Translations under genes and position numbers: made by a program | Notes under the pieces: generated by a model | What the model saw: only the letters and a program-made list of their open reading frames with translations | What the model was told of the DNA's origin: nothing | Database searches by the model: none | DNA from: Paralvinella palmiformis | Lineage: Eukaryota > Annelida > Polychaeta > Terebellida > Alvinellidae | Assembly (NCBI GenBank): GCA_025642065.1 | Contig: JAODUP010000486.1 | Coordinates: 450,501 to 514,500, forward strand | DNA length: 64,000 nt | Reading direction: 5' to 3' | Part shown: one piece after another, positions 1 through 10,559 of the stretch | Position numbering within the stretch: position 1 is the stretch's first letter | How the letters are laid out: every line of letters begins with the position of its first letter

Positions 1-109
1 CTCTAGAATAGATCTTTTATTCAATGTTAAAATTATCCAAGCCCAGAATTATATAAAGGATAGACTGCTAAGTAAATCAATTTACATAAATGAATATGTC
101 AGTATACAT

Positions 110-150
<41 letters not shown>

Positions 151-555
151 AAACATGTATATATATTATCCAACACTGTAAATGTTTGAACACCTGAAAA
201 TTAATGGTATTTAATAACTATAAACATTTTCTCAGTTAAATGGCACAAGAGATGAGTACAGTTATTCGGAACCTATCCAGATCAGAATCTTGGATGAAAC
301 CAATAGGAATTATCAACATAGATAACTTGATCAGAGATAATAATATTGTTGACAACGAAGAGTGACAGGTTGGTACAGGAACCTGGGAAGGCAAAGTATT
401 TTAAACGAATGGAAAGAAAGGTAATGTGTCAACAAAAGTGTAACATTTTTCACAAATATGAGATAAAACTGTAACCGATGAGAGAAAACAAGTAACAATC
501 ATGAAGATGTTTCCGATCCGTACTGTAAGAAATGAGTTCAGGATAATAATTAGCC
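1..555. other. No gene seen; one (CA)n(TA)n microsatellite
   Basis: AT-rich sequence without a recognisable coding segment. A compound CA/TA dinucleotide run lies at about 110-151. Confidence 0.5.
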
Positions 556-900
556 TTGACCTACGTGAAAACTGATACCGTACAGCCGAGTGTTGTTGGA
601 ATGTACGACCAAGTCTACGACTATTTCATCCAAGCATCCATTCTCCCGCATTCACTGATGCTAGAGGTCAATGTACTGGGTATGATCAACAAGAAAATTT
701 ATATTTCTGATCACAAATTGGTACACTTTGGGACATGCAGGAGCTAAAGAAAGCATGAAAGTAGAAAGGCAATCAAAGAATTAAACAATAAATTACTTGA
801 AAGACGAGGACAGTAGGAAGGTATTCTACACCTTACACCAAACCACTTTATTTCCTTTACGTTTGTGGGCTGCGATTTTAAATTTAGCTTGAAAAATAGT
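550..900 (+). pseudogene. Possible decayed LINE endonuclease segment
   Basis: A 63-codon open stretch (556-747) contains the tripeptide SDH near its end (…YISDHKLVHFG), which resembles the final SDH motif of the apurinic-like endonuclease of non-LTR retrotransposons. No other endonuclease motif is visible, so this is a weak call. The sequence may instead be a chance ORF. A LINE 3' tail about 700 bp downstream on the same strand is compatible with one decayed element. Confidence 0.2.
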
Positions 901-1454
901 TTTCATTCACTTTTAGAAACTGAACCATGCAGTTGATGACTGAAACTGACGTAATATAAGAATAACCAACAGTTTGTAAAAGAATTACGTTTGGTGTCGG
1001 ATATAGTGTGTAACATATTTGATTAAACTGGGGGAAGAAGCCATCTTAACTCAAGAGCCATGACCACAAAGGTCAGAATATGGAAGAATCATCGAGCTAA
1101 TGTGATAAATGATGTTAGTGAAACTTACTTGGACCAAAAAAAAGGATTAGGATCAACCCCTAGCTCCCACCAGCATAAAGGACAAATTATAATAAAAGAG
1201 TTAAAAAAGATGGCTGTATAGGATAAGCAAGGAAGCTATTGTAGGTGCCAGCCATTAAGCCCATCGGGCCATTAAGCCGAGATGTAGTTTCCTAGGCCCA
1301 CAATATCACGAGGGACGGTAGTATATCTACAGCCGATTAAGCCAGCCTAAACAATCTCAGTATTTTCTGAATGCAGGAAATAACAAAGAAACATCACCGA
1401 ACATCGCGCTTGTGGACCAGGAAACTTGTGTTGTTATGGGAACAGTGAAACGTA

Positions 1455-1605
1455 TTTCCATTGCATCTGATCATTGTTGATCAACTTTGCATCGTACCTG
1501 AACTATGAGTTTGCCCAACCCCTGTACCATAGGTGCACCACTGAACTCGATTCCTTCCGAAGATATTGGCACTATAGAAGTTTGTAATTATTATTAATTA
1601 TTAAA
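1455..1605 (+). repeat. 3' tail of a CR1-like LINE (family matching 23965-25497)
   Basis: About 150 bp align by eye with the last 150 bp of the LINE ending at 25497. Shared landmarks are TGCCCAAC, CCACTGA, the CTCGATTCCTT block and the end GGC(A/G)CTATAGAAGTTTGT, followed by an ATT-rich tail. The upstream body of the element is not recognisable here. Confidence 0.6.
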
Positions 1606-1904
1606 AAAACAAGATCGTGTTGTGAAACGATGATAAAATTACTGAAATAAATATTATTATTTAAATTGAAATGTTTTGTTTTCAATATAGTCCTATATTA
1701 TTACCATAATGATAGATATATGCTCTTCTATGAGACAAAGATGTCTATGTCGCCAAAAGCTGAAGGAATGAGACGCAACGCTGCCTTCAAATTGAAAGTC
1801 GTGAAATGTGCAACTGCACGAGTCCAACAACTGTAATACAGCAAGAGTTCACGGTGTAAATGAAAAACAAGTGTGAGAATGACGAAACCATAAGGTTACC
1901 ATGA
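1606..1904. other. No feature seen
   Basis: AT-rich sequence between two repeat fragments. No coding or RNA signature is visible. Confidence 0.4.
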
Positions 1905-1972
1905 AGTGATGATGATTGGTGTTTTACGGCCACTTCTGTGCAAATGGTGGCCTAAATGGGCCTGAGAATACC
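1905..1972 (-). repeat. SINE family 1, 3'-end fragment
   Basis: Contains the family 1 tail (GATGATGATTGGTGTTTTAC, then CGGCCACTT and the TGGCCTAAATGGGCC block). The tRNA-like head is missing. It directly abuts a family 2 SINE, so the two elements are joined or nested. Confidence 0.65.
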
Positions 1973-1984
1973 ATGAAAACTATT

Positions 1985-2228
1985 CCCCATGCAGCTGTTT
2001 GATTAATCGGCACAGCCTCTATGTTGGAGTGGTTGAGAATACCCCTTCCCCACCACTGACAGGGGAGCAGTCAGAAAGATGGAGCCGAAATACCTAAGGA
2101 TGGTCACTGCCAGAGTGTTTTACGTCCTCAGGGGGTCTTTAACGTCCCCCTTTATTTTTAATCATCCTGTGACCCTTGGGCTTGGCAGCAAGTGCCAGAT
2201 GCTTAACTACTAGGCCACCGGAGCTCAC
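1985..2228 (-). repeat. SINE family 2 (tRNA-derived), internally deleted
   Basis: Same sequence as copies at 43855-44185, 35938-36285 and 47110-47427: a CACAGCCTCTATG block, AGATGGAGCCGAAATACC, ACGTCCTCAGGGGGTCTTTA, and a tRNA-like head ending in CTAGGCCACCGGAGCTC. About 100 bp between the body and the head, including box B, are missing relative to the full-length copies. Confidence 0.75.
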
Positions 2229-2424
2229 TAATAGCTACCCGAGCCTGGTATTCCAGCTTTATGTTGCGATGAAATTACGTAAGGATCAGGAAAATAAAAA
2301 TTATAGATTTTCTGACTTATACGATAAGAACCAGGCAACATCAGGAGTACCTGTTATCCCTCATTGTAAATATGGATGAGATGCCAGTGTACTTCGATTT
2401 CCAGGCAGTTGCTTGGAAATTGAA

Positions 2425-3480
2425 CCATTCAATTCAATTCAAAATGTCTATTTCAACATTCATATTACTTCATTTTAGACACCAAACGCACATAGAATGT
2501 TGAAAGGGATGCTTGAAGCATTGTTTATATAATGCATCCCCCCTTAACATAACATAAAACAAATTCATGACAAATTTATAAAATAAAAAGATGTGGAATA
2601 GACTTAATGATATCTTTATCAAACAACAAATCTATATAATTATAAGTTTAAGTTTGTAATCTTATATGTTGTATTTGAACATTAAATAAAAATACATCTA
2701 TACCTCAGCATCGGTCATGAAAAATGAACATGCGACAAAAAATGTGCTTAAAAATATTCATTGTTTAAATATTGTGAACATTTGGATCTAATTGGTTCCA
2801 TAATTTAACACCCATAATACTAACTGACATTAATTTTCTTTTTGTCTTACAAACTTTACATTAAAAATTCCTTTTTTACTAGACCTGGTACCGTATGGTA
2901 TATCTTCTATTGTTATCAATATTCTATTGTAAATTGATAGGTAACATGATATTTTTGACTTTATAGATTATAATCAGGGTTTTTAATTATACAATACCTA
3001 AAAATTTGTATGTAATTCAGACTTGTAAGTATTTACCCATATATCACATGCATAACTCAAGTAGCGAAGCATTAATGAACAGTATAACATTTATAAGTGG
3101 TTGTTTTCAAGCATGCGTTTCATTTTATAAATATTTTTATAAACAACATTAATATGATTAGACGATGACAATTTTTCTTCTACCAATACTCCTAGGAATT
3201 TAGTAACTTTACTGACTTCTAATCCATCAATCTTGAGTTTACAATCATCCCGATAAGGTTTGTTACGGAAACAGATGTAATTGGTTTTATTGATATTCAG
3301 AGATAATTTGTGAACTTTAAACCATTGACTCATTTGCTTTAATTCATTGTTGTGCACACAATTAACCTCTGTTATACATTTACCAGCATAGACTACATTA
3401 GTATCATCAGGAAACAATATAAATTTTAATATTTGGAAGGGCCAAAAAATGTATTTGTGGCAATGACAGCTCATGAGAAA
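2425..3480 (-). pseudogene. Decayed non-LTR retrotransposon: RT C-terminal part and 3' end
   Basis: The minus strand carries a 127-codon open frame (3474-3091) with a reverse transcriptase palm motif FPDDTN (normal form F/YADDTN, so Ala is replaced by Pro but both Asp remain). It is followed by NKTNYICF and KVTKFLGVLVEE, typical of the block after the catalytic site. Downstream, in a different frame, comes a C-terminal signature with GVKLWNQLDPNV (near 2800). The element ends in GAATT repeats near 2430. The endonuclease and N-terminal RT are absent, so this is a 5'-truncated, frameshifted copy of a Jockey/CR1-like LINE. Confidence 0.7.
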
Positions 3481-4411
3481 GAGTAATTCACCATAGTACT
3501 AGCTTGTATGGCTGATGGCAGTAATCTACCCCAATCCCATCGGTGATGTGGTATATTCAAGAGAAAAATCCTGCCAAAGAAAGGTACATGTATAGAGATG
3601 GCTGTTAGCACCCTGAAACTTCTCCCGATGACTGGATTTCTTGACACTGAAATAACATCACCATTAAGCCGACCTCAAAAGGGGGTAAAATATTGACTCA
3701 AAGCTTCACCTTAATGGCCAGGACCTACGGTAATTCTACGGGCTGCAGGGTTCATAGGATCAGCTGAAAATGAAGACTGGACACAATTAGACAATGTTTA
3801 GCAGACCTAAAACATAAATTTGACTAAACAAGGTTTTACACTGTTCCTCAACCAAGACATTGAAGTCTAGACAGGTGACTAGTTAACGTGCTCATATACA
3901 GTCTATTCCACTGCAATTGTGCAGCAACACAAAATACTGAGTCACCATATGACTCTTGAGCTTTGATTTTGGGAAAATTCAGACAAATTTCATTAGATGA
4001 TCTAAACCTTCTGCAATAAATCTGACAGTTAATTGACCAGAGGGAAAATGGAGATAGTGAACATTTTTTCACTTTACTGAATATCTCACAAATATGGTAT
4101 TTATAAATATGTAACACAAGCTAACTGTGGCCATTTAATTTCAAGGTATGGGCCTTTAGAAGGGACAAATGCACTGGAAGTACGTACCTATATGATAACT
4201 GAGTCATGCAGCACTCGGAGAATATTTGAATGGAAATCATGTTGAATATATTTTTAAAGAAAGAAATAAATGTTTTTGAAGAATAAAGATGAAGACTTCA
4301 ACAGGAGTAGATGATTTAATAAAAACGAGAAGTCCAAAATGAAGGACAGTTATAGGAATGTTTCAGAAGTATGTTCACAAGATAACCAGATACTGATATT
4401 GCAAGTTGTAA
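3481..4411. other. No gene seen
   Basis: An 89-codon minus ORF (4117-3848) has no recognisable family and no splice support. Nothing else stands out. Confidence 0.4.
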
Positions 4412-4602
4412 TACTGCTGTTGTTGTTGTTGTTGTTCGGTTGAGTTATTTAGCCTCGGCGCTGATCACACCTGTGGGACATTTGGCCGAGAGGTGACCCA
4501 GAGGAAACAAATCCCAGAAAATCAGTGATGGGCCAGATTCGAACCCACAACCTGGAGGTTTGCAGTCCAGTGGTATAACCACTGTGCTATCACACCCTCC
4601 TC
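4412..4602 (-). repeat. SINE family 4 (tRNA-derived head, (CAA)n tail)
   Basis: In minus orientation the element opens with a tRNA-like head: box A-like GATAGCACAGTGGTTA and box B GGGTTCGAATC, with CTGCAAAC at the anticodon-loop position. A unique body follows (TTTCCTCTGGGTCACC…GGCCAAATGTCCCACAGG), then a CAA trinucleotide tail (TTGTTG on the plus strand at 4417-4437). Only one copy is in the window. The head resembles a tRNA but lacks a convincing full cloverleaf. Confidence 0.65.
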
Positions 4603-4899
4603 CCCATTATTGCAACCCACTTATCAATTATAAGATGACGGGAGATAAAGTTAAGAAGCGCCTTTATAAAATTCCAAAGAGAAGTGCTAGCTAAGATTAC
4701 TGCGACCCCCAATGATGATCTCCAATACATCAAAAGAAACCAGACAGTTACGTGATGCCTGTGTAAGTGCCAGTACACAGTTGCCTACATTCTATCAAAA
4801 GATACCAAAGAAAGAGGCGAGTAATTAGTGCCCTTTTTGCTTAAACTGAAATAACGTATAAATTTGTGCGGAGACCCATTATTAGGATGAAAACAATGA

Positions 4900-5800
4900 C
4901 ACACATGACAAGCAACAGATTAGAGGAAAGCAATCTACATGGTTATTGATCAGTAGATGAGACACAACTACTAGTTTTAAGAGAGGATCATCTGTTTGTA
5001 ACCTATTTAGATTTCATAAAAGCATTCAACTCAGTGCTGAACAAAAGATTGATTAACTAAATGTGAATCTACATAATTAATAGATGGAAAGGTGTTTGAG
5101 GAAGTGGAGAAATTATTGAGAGGCAGAAGGTGACGTGTATCAATTGTAGGAGGGATTGAAGTACTCGGTGGTATACAACAAACTACTGTACTAGATGGCC
5201 TCCTTATTAATGCAATAAATTACTATTATCCGAGGCATTCATATTTGATACTTAGAGAAACTTAAGTGAGAAATAGCTTAATATCAGGTTAATACAATTT
5301 CAACTGGACAAGTGCACCACCTTGACAAAAACTAGACAGAAGCACAAGGAAGAGAATCTTCTGGAGCACATCAATTAGAAAACAAAGTTAACTATAGATG
5401 ATACAATTAATAATCCTGAGGTTATTCATTCGAAGAAACACCAAAAAAGATGGGTAATGGTACAAGGTGATGGTGTGGTCTTCATTTGGACAGAGGGATA
5501 TCACCAAGTTGGCAAATATGCGAAGGCATGTGATTAAAACATTTTGCTTTGGAGATAGATGACAGATGCTATCGTTCTCATGTGAAAAATGGAGTGGATT
5601 ATGACAGAGACTTTCAGCAATATAGGTGACAGATCTATGGCATGAAGTTTAATCTAAAGTCGTTTATGGTAACTGTGCAGTCATAGACATCACATGAGGG
5701 CACGTTAATTTAATTTATACCTAGATAGCGAAGAACTCTGCAGAGACAGTGCCTGTTCATCAAATGAATAACAGATGCCTAGAACAATTCATTCCAAAAC
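4900..5800 (+). pseudogene. Heavily decayed LINE reverse transcriptase
   Basis: The plus strand at about 4990-5060 encodes LFVTYLDFIKAFNSVLNKRL, which matches the RT block LDFxKAFDxV including the first catalytic Asp. About 100 bp later, sequence resembling the GIxQGTVLGPLLF block is present with stops (GIQQTTVLDGLLINAINYYY). No intact frame longer than about 60 codons survives. Relationship to the CR1/Rex-like RT at 11847-12308 is possible but not measured. Confidence 0.5.
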
Positions 5801-6206
5801 ACGCAGTTGGAGTCATAGACATAACACTCTTGGGTAGACTAAAAGCTGAAGCTAGAGAAACCAAAATATTTTATATTAACATAACCCGAGGCTCTGAATA
5901 TATTAGTTAAAAGAGTAATTTTGTCAGAATTAAAGCTGATCATGCCCGTACGTTTAAACCCGCATACTGAATACAGCTTAATCCAACCTGATCATAATAA
6001 TCATTAGAACTAGAGCTGCTATATTGTGAGTAATTTGTTAAACCTATCCTACCCGTATAACAGTTTGACTAAAAGGTTTTTAAATGTTGCTGTTTCACAG
6101 CTAAATAGGCGGAACAGCCTACAAAGATATTGAGGCAAAGTGATAAATAGGGCATATTTCTCTATAACAAATTCATTAAAACCGTATACTTGTTTTGTCC
6201 CATATT
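5801..6206. other. 3' flank of Nudix gene A; nothing recognised
   Basis: AT-rich sequence downstream of the Nudix A stop codon. A minus-strand polyadenylation signal could not be assigned with confidence. Confidence 0.4.
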
Positions 6207-7712
6207 TTACCATGACTGTCTTTTTAAGAAATCAACTTTCCTAAATGAATACATTCCCGGTGCTACATGTAATAAGGATAGATGCAGCATCATGCCCGTC
6301 AATCCCCAAACACGATACCGTCCCCCAAGAAAGGCTGGTAGCGTGTAACTACCGGTTGTTGTTCCACGAAATCTTGTGTATTTTAAATTCACTGGATTAC
6401 ATAGTGACTCAACGGTTATTGAAAACAAATCAGCCACCTGAAATTGTACAAAATAAATAAATAAAAATATTTCATAGTTTCAAACTAGAATTTAATTCCC
6501 TTAACTTTAGTGCTCTTATAATATTTTAAAACTAAATTTCAACATATAAAGACAGCCAGTTGTTGAACAAACAGATATGGCATAATATTTGCATCAGAAA
6601 GTTGTTCCCTTTTTTATCGCATGTAACAATTATCATTATATATTAAAAGATAAAACAATGCCTTTATTGCTGCATTCACATTATCAAATGTTTCTTATCC
6701 CTACGCTTAAATAATTCCTTATTATCATAATACAAAACTAAAGTACATTTAACCACCCGATATTACACCAGCTTGAGTAAATAGCTTTCCATTCTGTGGG
6801 AAAAATAAATTAAAGAAAGAAAAGATCGTCTTTAATGAAGTAACTTACTTCTTTATGATTCACTCTAAGTGTTGGCAAGTTCACTTTGCCACAATATCCT
6901 ACAACAGGTGTAATAAACGTCTGCCAGTTCTGAGTAAGAAAAATAACAGAAACAGCTTACGCTCTAAACCAAAACGTATATACATAAACAACATCCATAT
7001 AGCTGTTATAAACGGAAATTTAAATTTGTTTGATTAATGTGAATGAATCTTTCAAGTTACATGGCCTGGAATGGGAGGAAGTTGTCCCCAAACAGAAATC
7101 TGGTTTCCATCGAGGCCAATCTCTTCCACTGTTTCACGGATGGCTGTATGTGCCCTATCAGTGTCTGAAGATTGTACCATGCCACCAGGGAAGCTGGGAA
7201 TGATAAGCCGACAAAGAAAGAGATGTAGTAAAGAAAAAAACCCACTAAATATGTATCTCTATAGCAAAATCCACAAAACCAAAGTAGTGAAACTATGTTA
7301 TTGTCACACCAGTTTTCAAAATGAAAATAAATAAACAATAGTTGTCTCACCAGACCTCAGCACCATGATTTGATAAATCTCCTGGACGCAGTATGAAGAT
7401 TACAGCTGGTTCTCCACTGATCAAACAAAATGGAACCAAGACTGCAGCTTGTTTGGGAGTTTTGTCACTAGATCCCGGATACCTTTTTGTATGTTTGGAG
7501 GATCTCAAAAAAGCGTCCTTGATACGATCAACATTAGCTGCCAAAAATATGTTATCTACAGTGATGTGTGACTTTGTCTCTGAAGAATAATGCTGATATG
7601 ACACAAAACATCCAGTACTTTGATGGGAAGCTTTATCCAAAGTATGAATTATCACTTTCCTTGAAAACAGGTTACCGATCGGTCTCACAAAAGGTAAGTA
7701 GTTGGTCATCAT
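6207..7712 (-). CDS. Coenzyme A diphosphatase, Nudix family (NUDT7/NUDT8-like), copy A, four exons
   Basis: Predicted to hydrolyse CoA and acyl-CoA to phosphopantetheine and 3',5'-ADP, by family. Exons on the minus strand: 7712-7351, 7193-7061, 6929-6849 and 6437-6207, all with GT-AG introns, joined length 268 aa. Exon 1 ends with the CoA-type signature LSNHGAEV. The Nudix box lies in exon 2: FPGG (122-125) then RETVEEIG (R140, E141, E144, E145, G147). Exon 3 gives FITPVVGYCGKVNL. Exon 4 gives VADLFSITVESL and GGRYRVWGLTGMML. The N terminus (MMTNYLPFVRPIGNLFSRK) is basic and could be a mitochondrial presequence. The chosen ATG is 2 nt inside a conserved acceptor (TTTTTCAG), so a further upstream exon is likely. 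NUDT7 versus NUDT8 is not resolved. A paralog lies at 27463-28980. Confidence 0.85.
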
Positions 7713-7729
7713 GTCTGAAAAATGGGAAA

Positions 7730-8499
7730 TAATTTAAAATGTTGTGTGTGTGCACACACACACACACACACTGTAACAACAGACTTCTCTTTATCGGAAC
7801 TAGTCACAATATGAAGATTATGTTGATTATGATAAACAGCCCCCCCGATTTAATTATAACTTCATTCTAATGTTGATCAGTTTGTCTAGTATTATATACA
7901 ATAAGATTAATCTAGTAGACGGGAAAACCTAAATAAAGGTGAAACACAGAACCAACTGGAAAAAACCTGCTAGACAAAATCCTTAGTTTTCAGCTTTTTC
8001 TTTTTTCCTCTTAGCTGCAATACCATATCATTGATATAAAATGATCATATACAATTTATTTCTTAGACAATTCATACAACATATATATATATACACATGT
8101 ATTCTGAATATATTTAACTAGAAAATAGCTTCTAGAAGCTATTATTAATGTTTATAAATAAATTTGTTTACCTTAAACTGCTCCTAACTAATGAAATAAA
8201 TACTTACTAAAATCAAATGGAGCAAATTCAGATAAACTTCCTCAAATATTCCAGTATTTTAATTCTCACATACACACACACACACACACACAGTGGTGGT
8301 GACTTTTAATTCGTTGACCTCTGACCTTTGACTTTCGGCCTCTGTATTTCAGGAGGGGTAGCTGGAAGGGGTCTCTGTGAAAAGTCTGGAACACTGTTTA
8401 TCTGAAAATAGGCCATTAGAGAAATAGATTTAGGCTATAAGAAAACCACCTTTCATTATAATCTATTTATATTAAACAAATCTGTTTCTGACATACATT
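7730..8499. other. Upstream of Nudix A; CA microsatellites, one exon-like segment
   Basis: Short (CA)n runs lie at about 7752-7770 and 8271-8292. The first ~40 bp upstream of Nudix A exon 1 resemble the same position upstream of copy B, as expected for duplicated intron sequence. At 8402-8306 the minus strand has an acceptor-like TATTTTCAG followed by about 31 open codons ending in TAA (Pro/Arg/Lys-rich). The family is not recognised. Confidence 0.3.
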
Positions 8500-8503
8500 A
8501 AAA

Positions 8504-8662
8504 TGAATGTGTCTAGACACACACACACACACAGACTGGTGAGACATTACACATGTCTCAGTAAGAAAAGTCGCCACCCTGGATTCAGTCCCCTGAAAAA
8601 ACGTCCAGAGTTTGAATTCACGGTTCGAGATTCTCTGTGCTTGTGCCTTATAATACACAGCT

Positions 8663-8700
<38 letters not shown>
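8504..8700 (+). repeat. SINE-like repeat family 6 with (CA)n edge
   Basis: The unit runs from a TGAGACATTACACATGTCTC palindrome through GTCGCCACCCTGGATTCAG to a box B-like TTCACGGTTCGAGATTC and ends ACACAGCTAAAAC, continuing into (CA)n (8665-8700). The same unit with the same microsatellite edge occurs at 44745-45165 and inverted at 61500-61630. Confidence 0.65.
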
Positions 8701-8704
<4 letters not shown>

Positions 8705-9319
8705 AATATTGATATAATCATGCCTTTTTGTATAATCACCAATATAAATGTTGAAATATATACTTTATTTGTCTTGTTGTTATATCACATTTACAAGCGA
8801 AATCACACATTTTCAACAGAAGTATATTTTCAACCCTGATTCAGTCCACAGTGTTTTGTACATAAGGAGTTTGTGACTGAAAGAGATAACATGATTTTGC
8901 TGACTTCAGATGAGATGTAAAATGAGATACAGTACTGTAGGGATTTAACCTAAAATACATTGTTTGCTGACTGTTCTCAGGAGTACAGGTGAGATATATT
9001 TTGCACAGGTAATCGAATCAAACAATTGACTAAAACAGACCTAGTCATTATTCATCATAAAATGATACCAATAATTTCTCATCACACTGGCATATGACTT
9101 GGAACACAGTGGACAGGGCAACATCCTTATTGTTAAACTCTAAAAGGTTGCCAGCAAACAGTTATAGAACACTTGGAAGGAACAGCTTTGGTAATAAATA
9201 TATGAAGTAGAACCGTAGCTATGCATAATGTATAATGTTTAAGTATGATTTGGACTCCTTTTAAGCACACATATTTCAAAAATCCAAATGGTTATAACTT
9301 TATTAATTGGATATTACTA

Positions 9320-9374
<55 letters not shown>

Positions 9375-9590
9375 CAGTGCCTGTAAAGTCATTGGACCAT
9401 ACAAGATAGCAGGCATATTTTCAGAATTTTATTCATCTAAAAATCCTAACTAATACAAATGTCAAACCAAATTGATTATATACTATAACAGACTATTTAT
9501 GAATAACATTTCTACAGTTTTCATGTCTGAGATTCAATATCATTTTAAATTTATGATACATTAAAATAACTGATCCAAATTACTAACCCT
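8701..9590. other. No gene seen; (TA)n at about 9325-9370
   Basis: AT-rich sequence without coding signal apart from the dinucleotide run. Confidence 0.45.
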
Positions 9591-9599
9591 GGCATCCAA

Positions 9600-9921
9600 A
9601 CTGTCCAAAGTGTCTGGATCCAAGACACCGGCCATCAACGACTAGAGCTTTGTGATATTCTACATCCGAGCACTGAAGGATGTCGGCATATTTACGGAAT
9701 GATCCTCCGCGAACTGACTGACATCACCATGCTAATCCCGATGACGTCATAATTTGTGACATGGGCTTTGACGCACAAAGGGCCAAGGTGATCGTCGGCC
9801 TGGAGGAGTTCGACATACTGTATGAGCCCATAACGTGGTGGATGACGAGATCTTGCTGCTTTATGTATTCATTTGTGGCAGATCTGTTATTACTAATAAT
9901 TTATGTACTACTTGTAATATA
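9600..9921 (+). other. Coding-like GC-richer stretch, unrecognised
   Basis: Base composition rises compared with the flanks. A frame open from about 9738 to a TAG near 9919 begins NPDDVIICDMGFDAQRAKVI and continues VGLEEFDILYEP. An in-frame stop lies just upstream. No family is recognised. It may be a decayed mobile-element ORF or an orphan exon. Confidence 0.25.
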
Positions 9922-10019
9922 GTTAACTACACCCTTTGCCATTTTTTACTCCAGGAAGTAATTCTCGTTTAGTTAGTGTTTTTGTAGGTTAATGTAGATA
10001 CATGTCTTTTATGTGCATT

Positions 10020-10345
10020 TTTTCTTTGTTCTAGGCTCGGGACGAGACCAAAGTCTGACGGGAGCATTGTGACGCTTTGCGTCTTATTTGTTGGGTGTGT
10101 TTCACCCAGGATATGCATGTGTTGGCTTTGAGCTGGTCGGATCGGTTTGGCGCCAATGTGGGGAGAGTCTCCCGCCTTATTCTCTGGGTGAAATGTTCCG
10201 AGATACTATCTGGTATCAGGATCCAGCTCTCAGCCAATCATGCACGTCCTTGGCTTGACTTCCCAGTTAAGATTTATTTGGAGCCACATCGTTGACCAGA
10301 ACTTACCTTGTTTATAAAGCGCGTTCTGGTCATATAGTATATAAT
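10020..10345. other. GC-richer block of unknown nature
   Basis: The block is less AT-rich than its flanks. Two overlapping ORFs (10077-10295 plus, 10237-10031 minus) are mirror shadows with no known motifs. It immediately precedes the LINE at 10560 and could be an untranslated part of it or an unrelated repeat. Confidence 0.25.
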
Positions 10346-10559
10346 TAGATCTACCGGCATTTAACACCTACTTCTAGAGTAGGTATATCATTCACTTTCA
10401 TGTGTTATACCTTGAAATGTATGTGGTATGAGTTATATGGTTCCGTCTCGTGGATATTGTATATATATTTTTATAGGCATTATTATGATTATAATATAGT
10501 CTTTAGATCTAATTTATTAAACATAGGCATAGCTGCACATATTCATAACTTGGTTAGTT

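Noticed and set aside
108..151. Microsatellites as possible CRISPR-like arrays or origins
   Set aside because: Simple dinucleotide runs with no spacers. The eukaryotic context makes both ideas untenable.
7057..7350. 97-codon ORF overlapping Nudix A exon 2
   Set aside because: It reads the exon in the wrong frame. The frame that gives FPGG and RETVEEIG is another one, bounded by splice sites.
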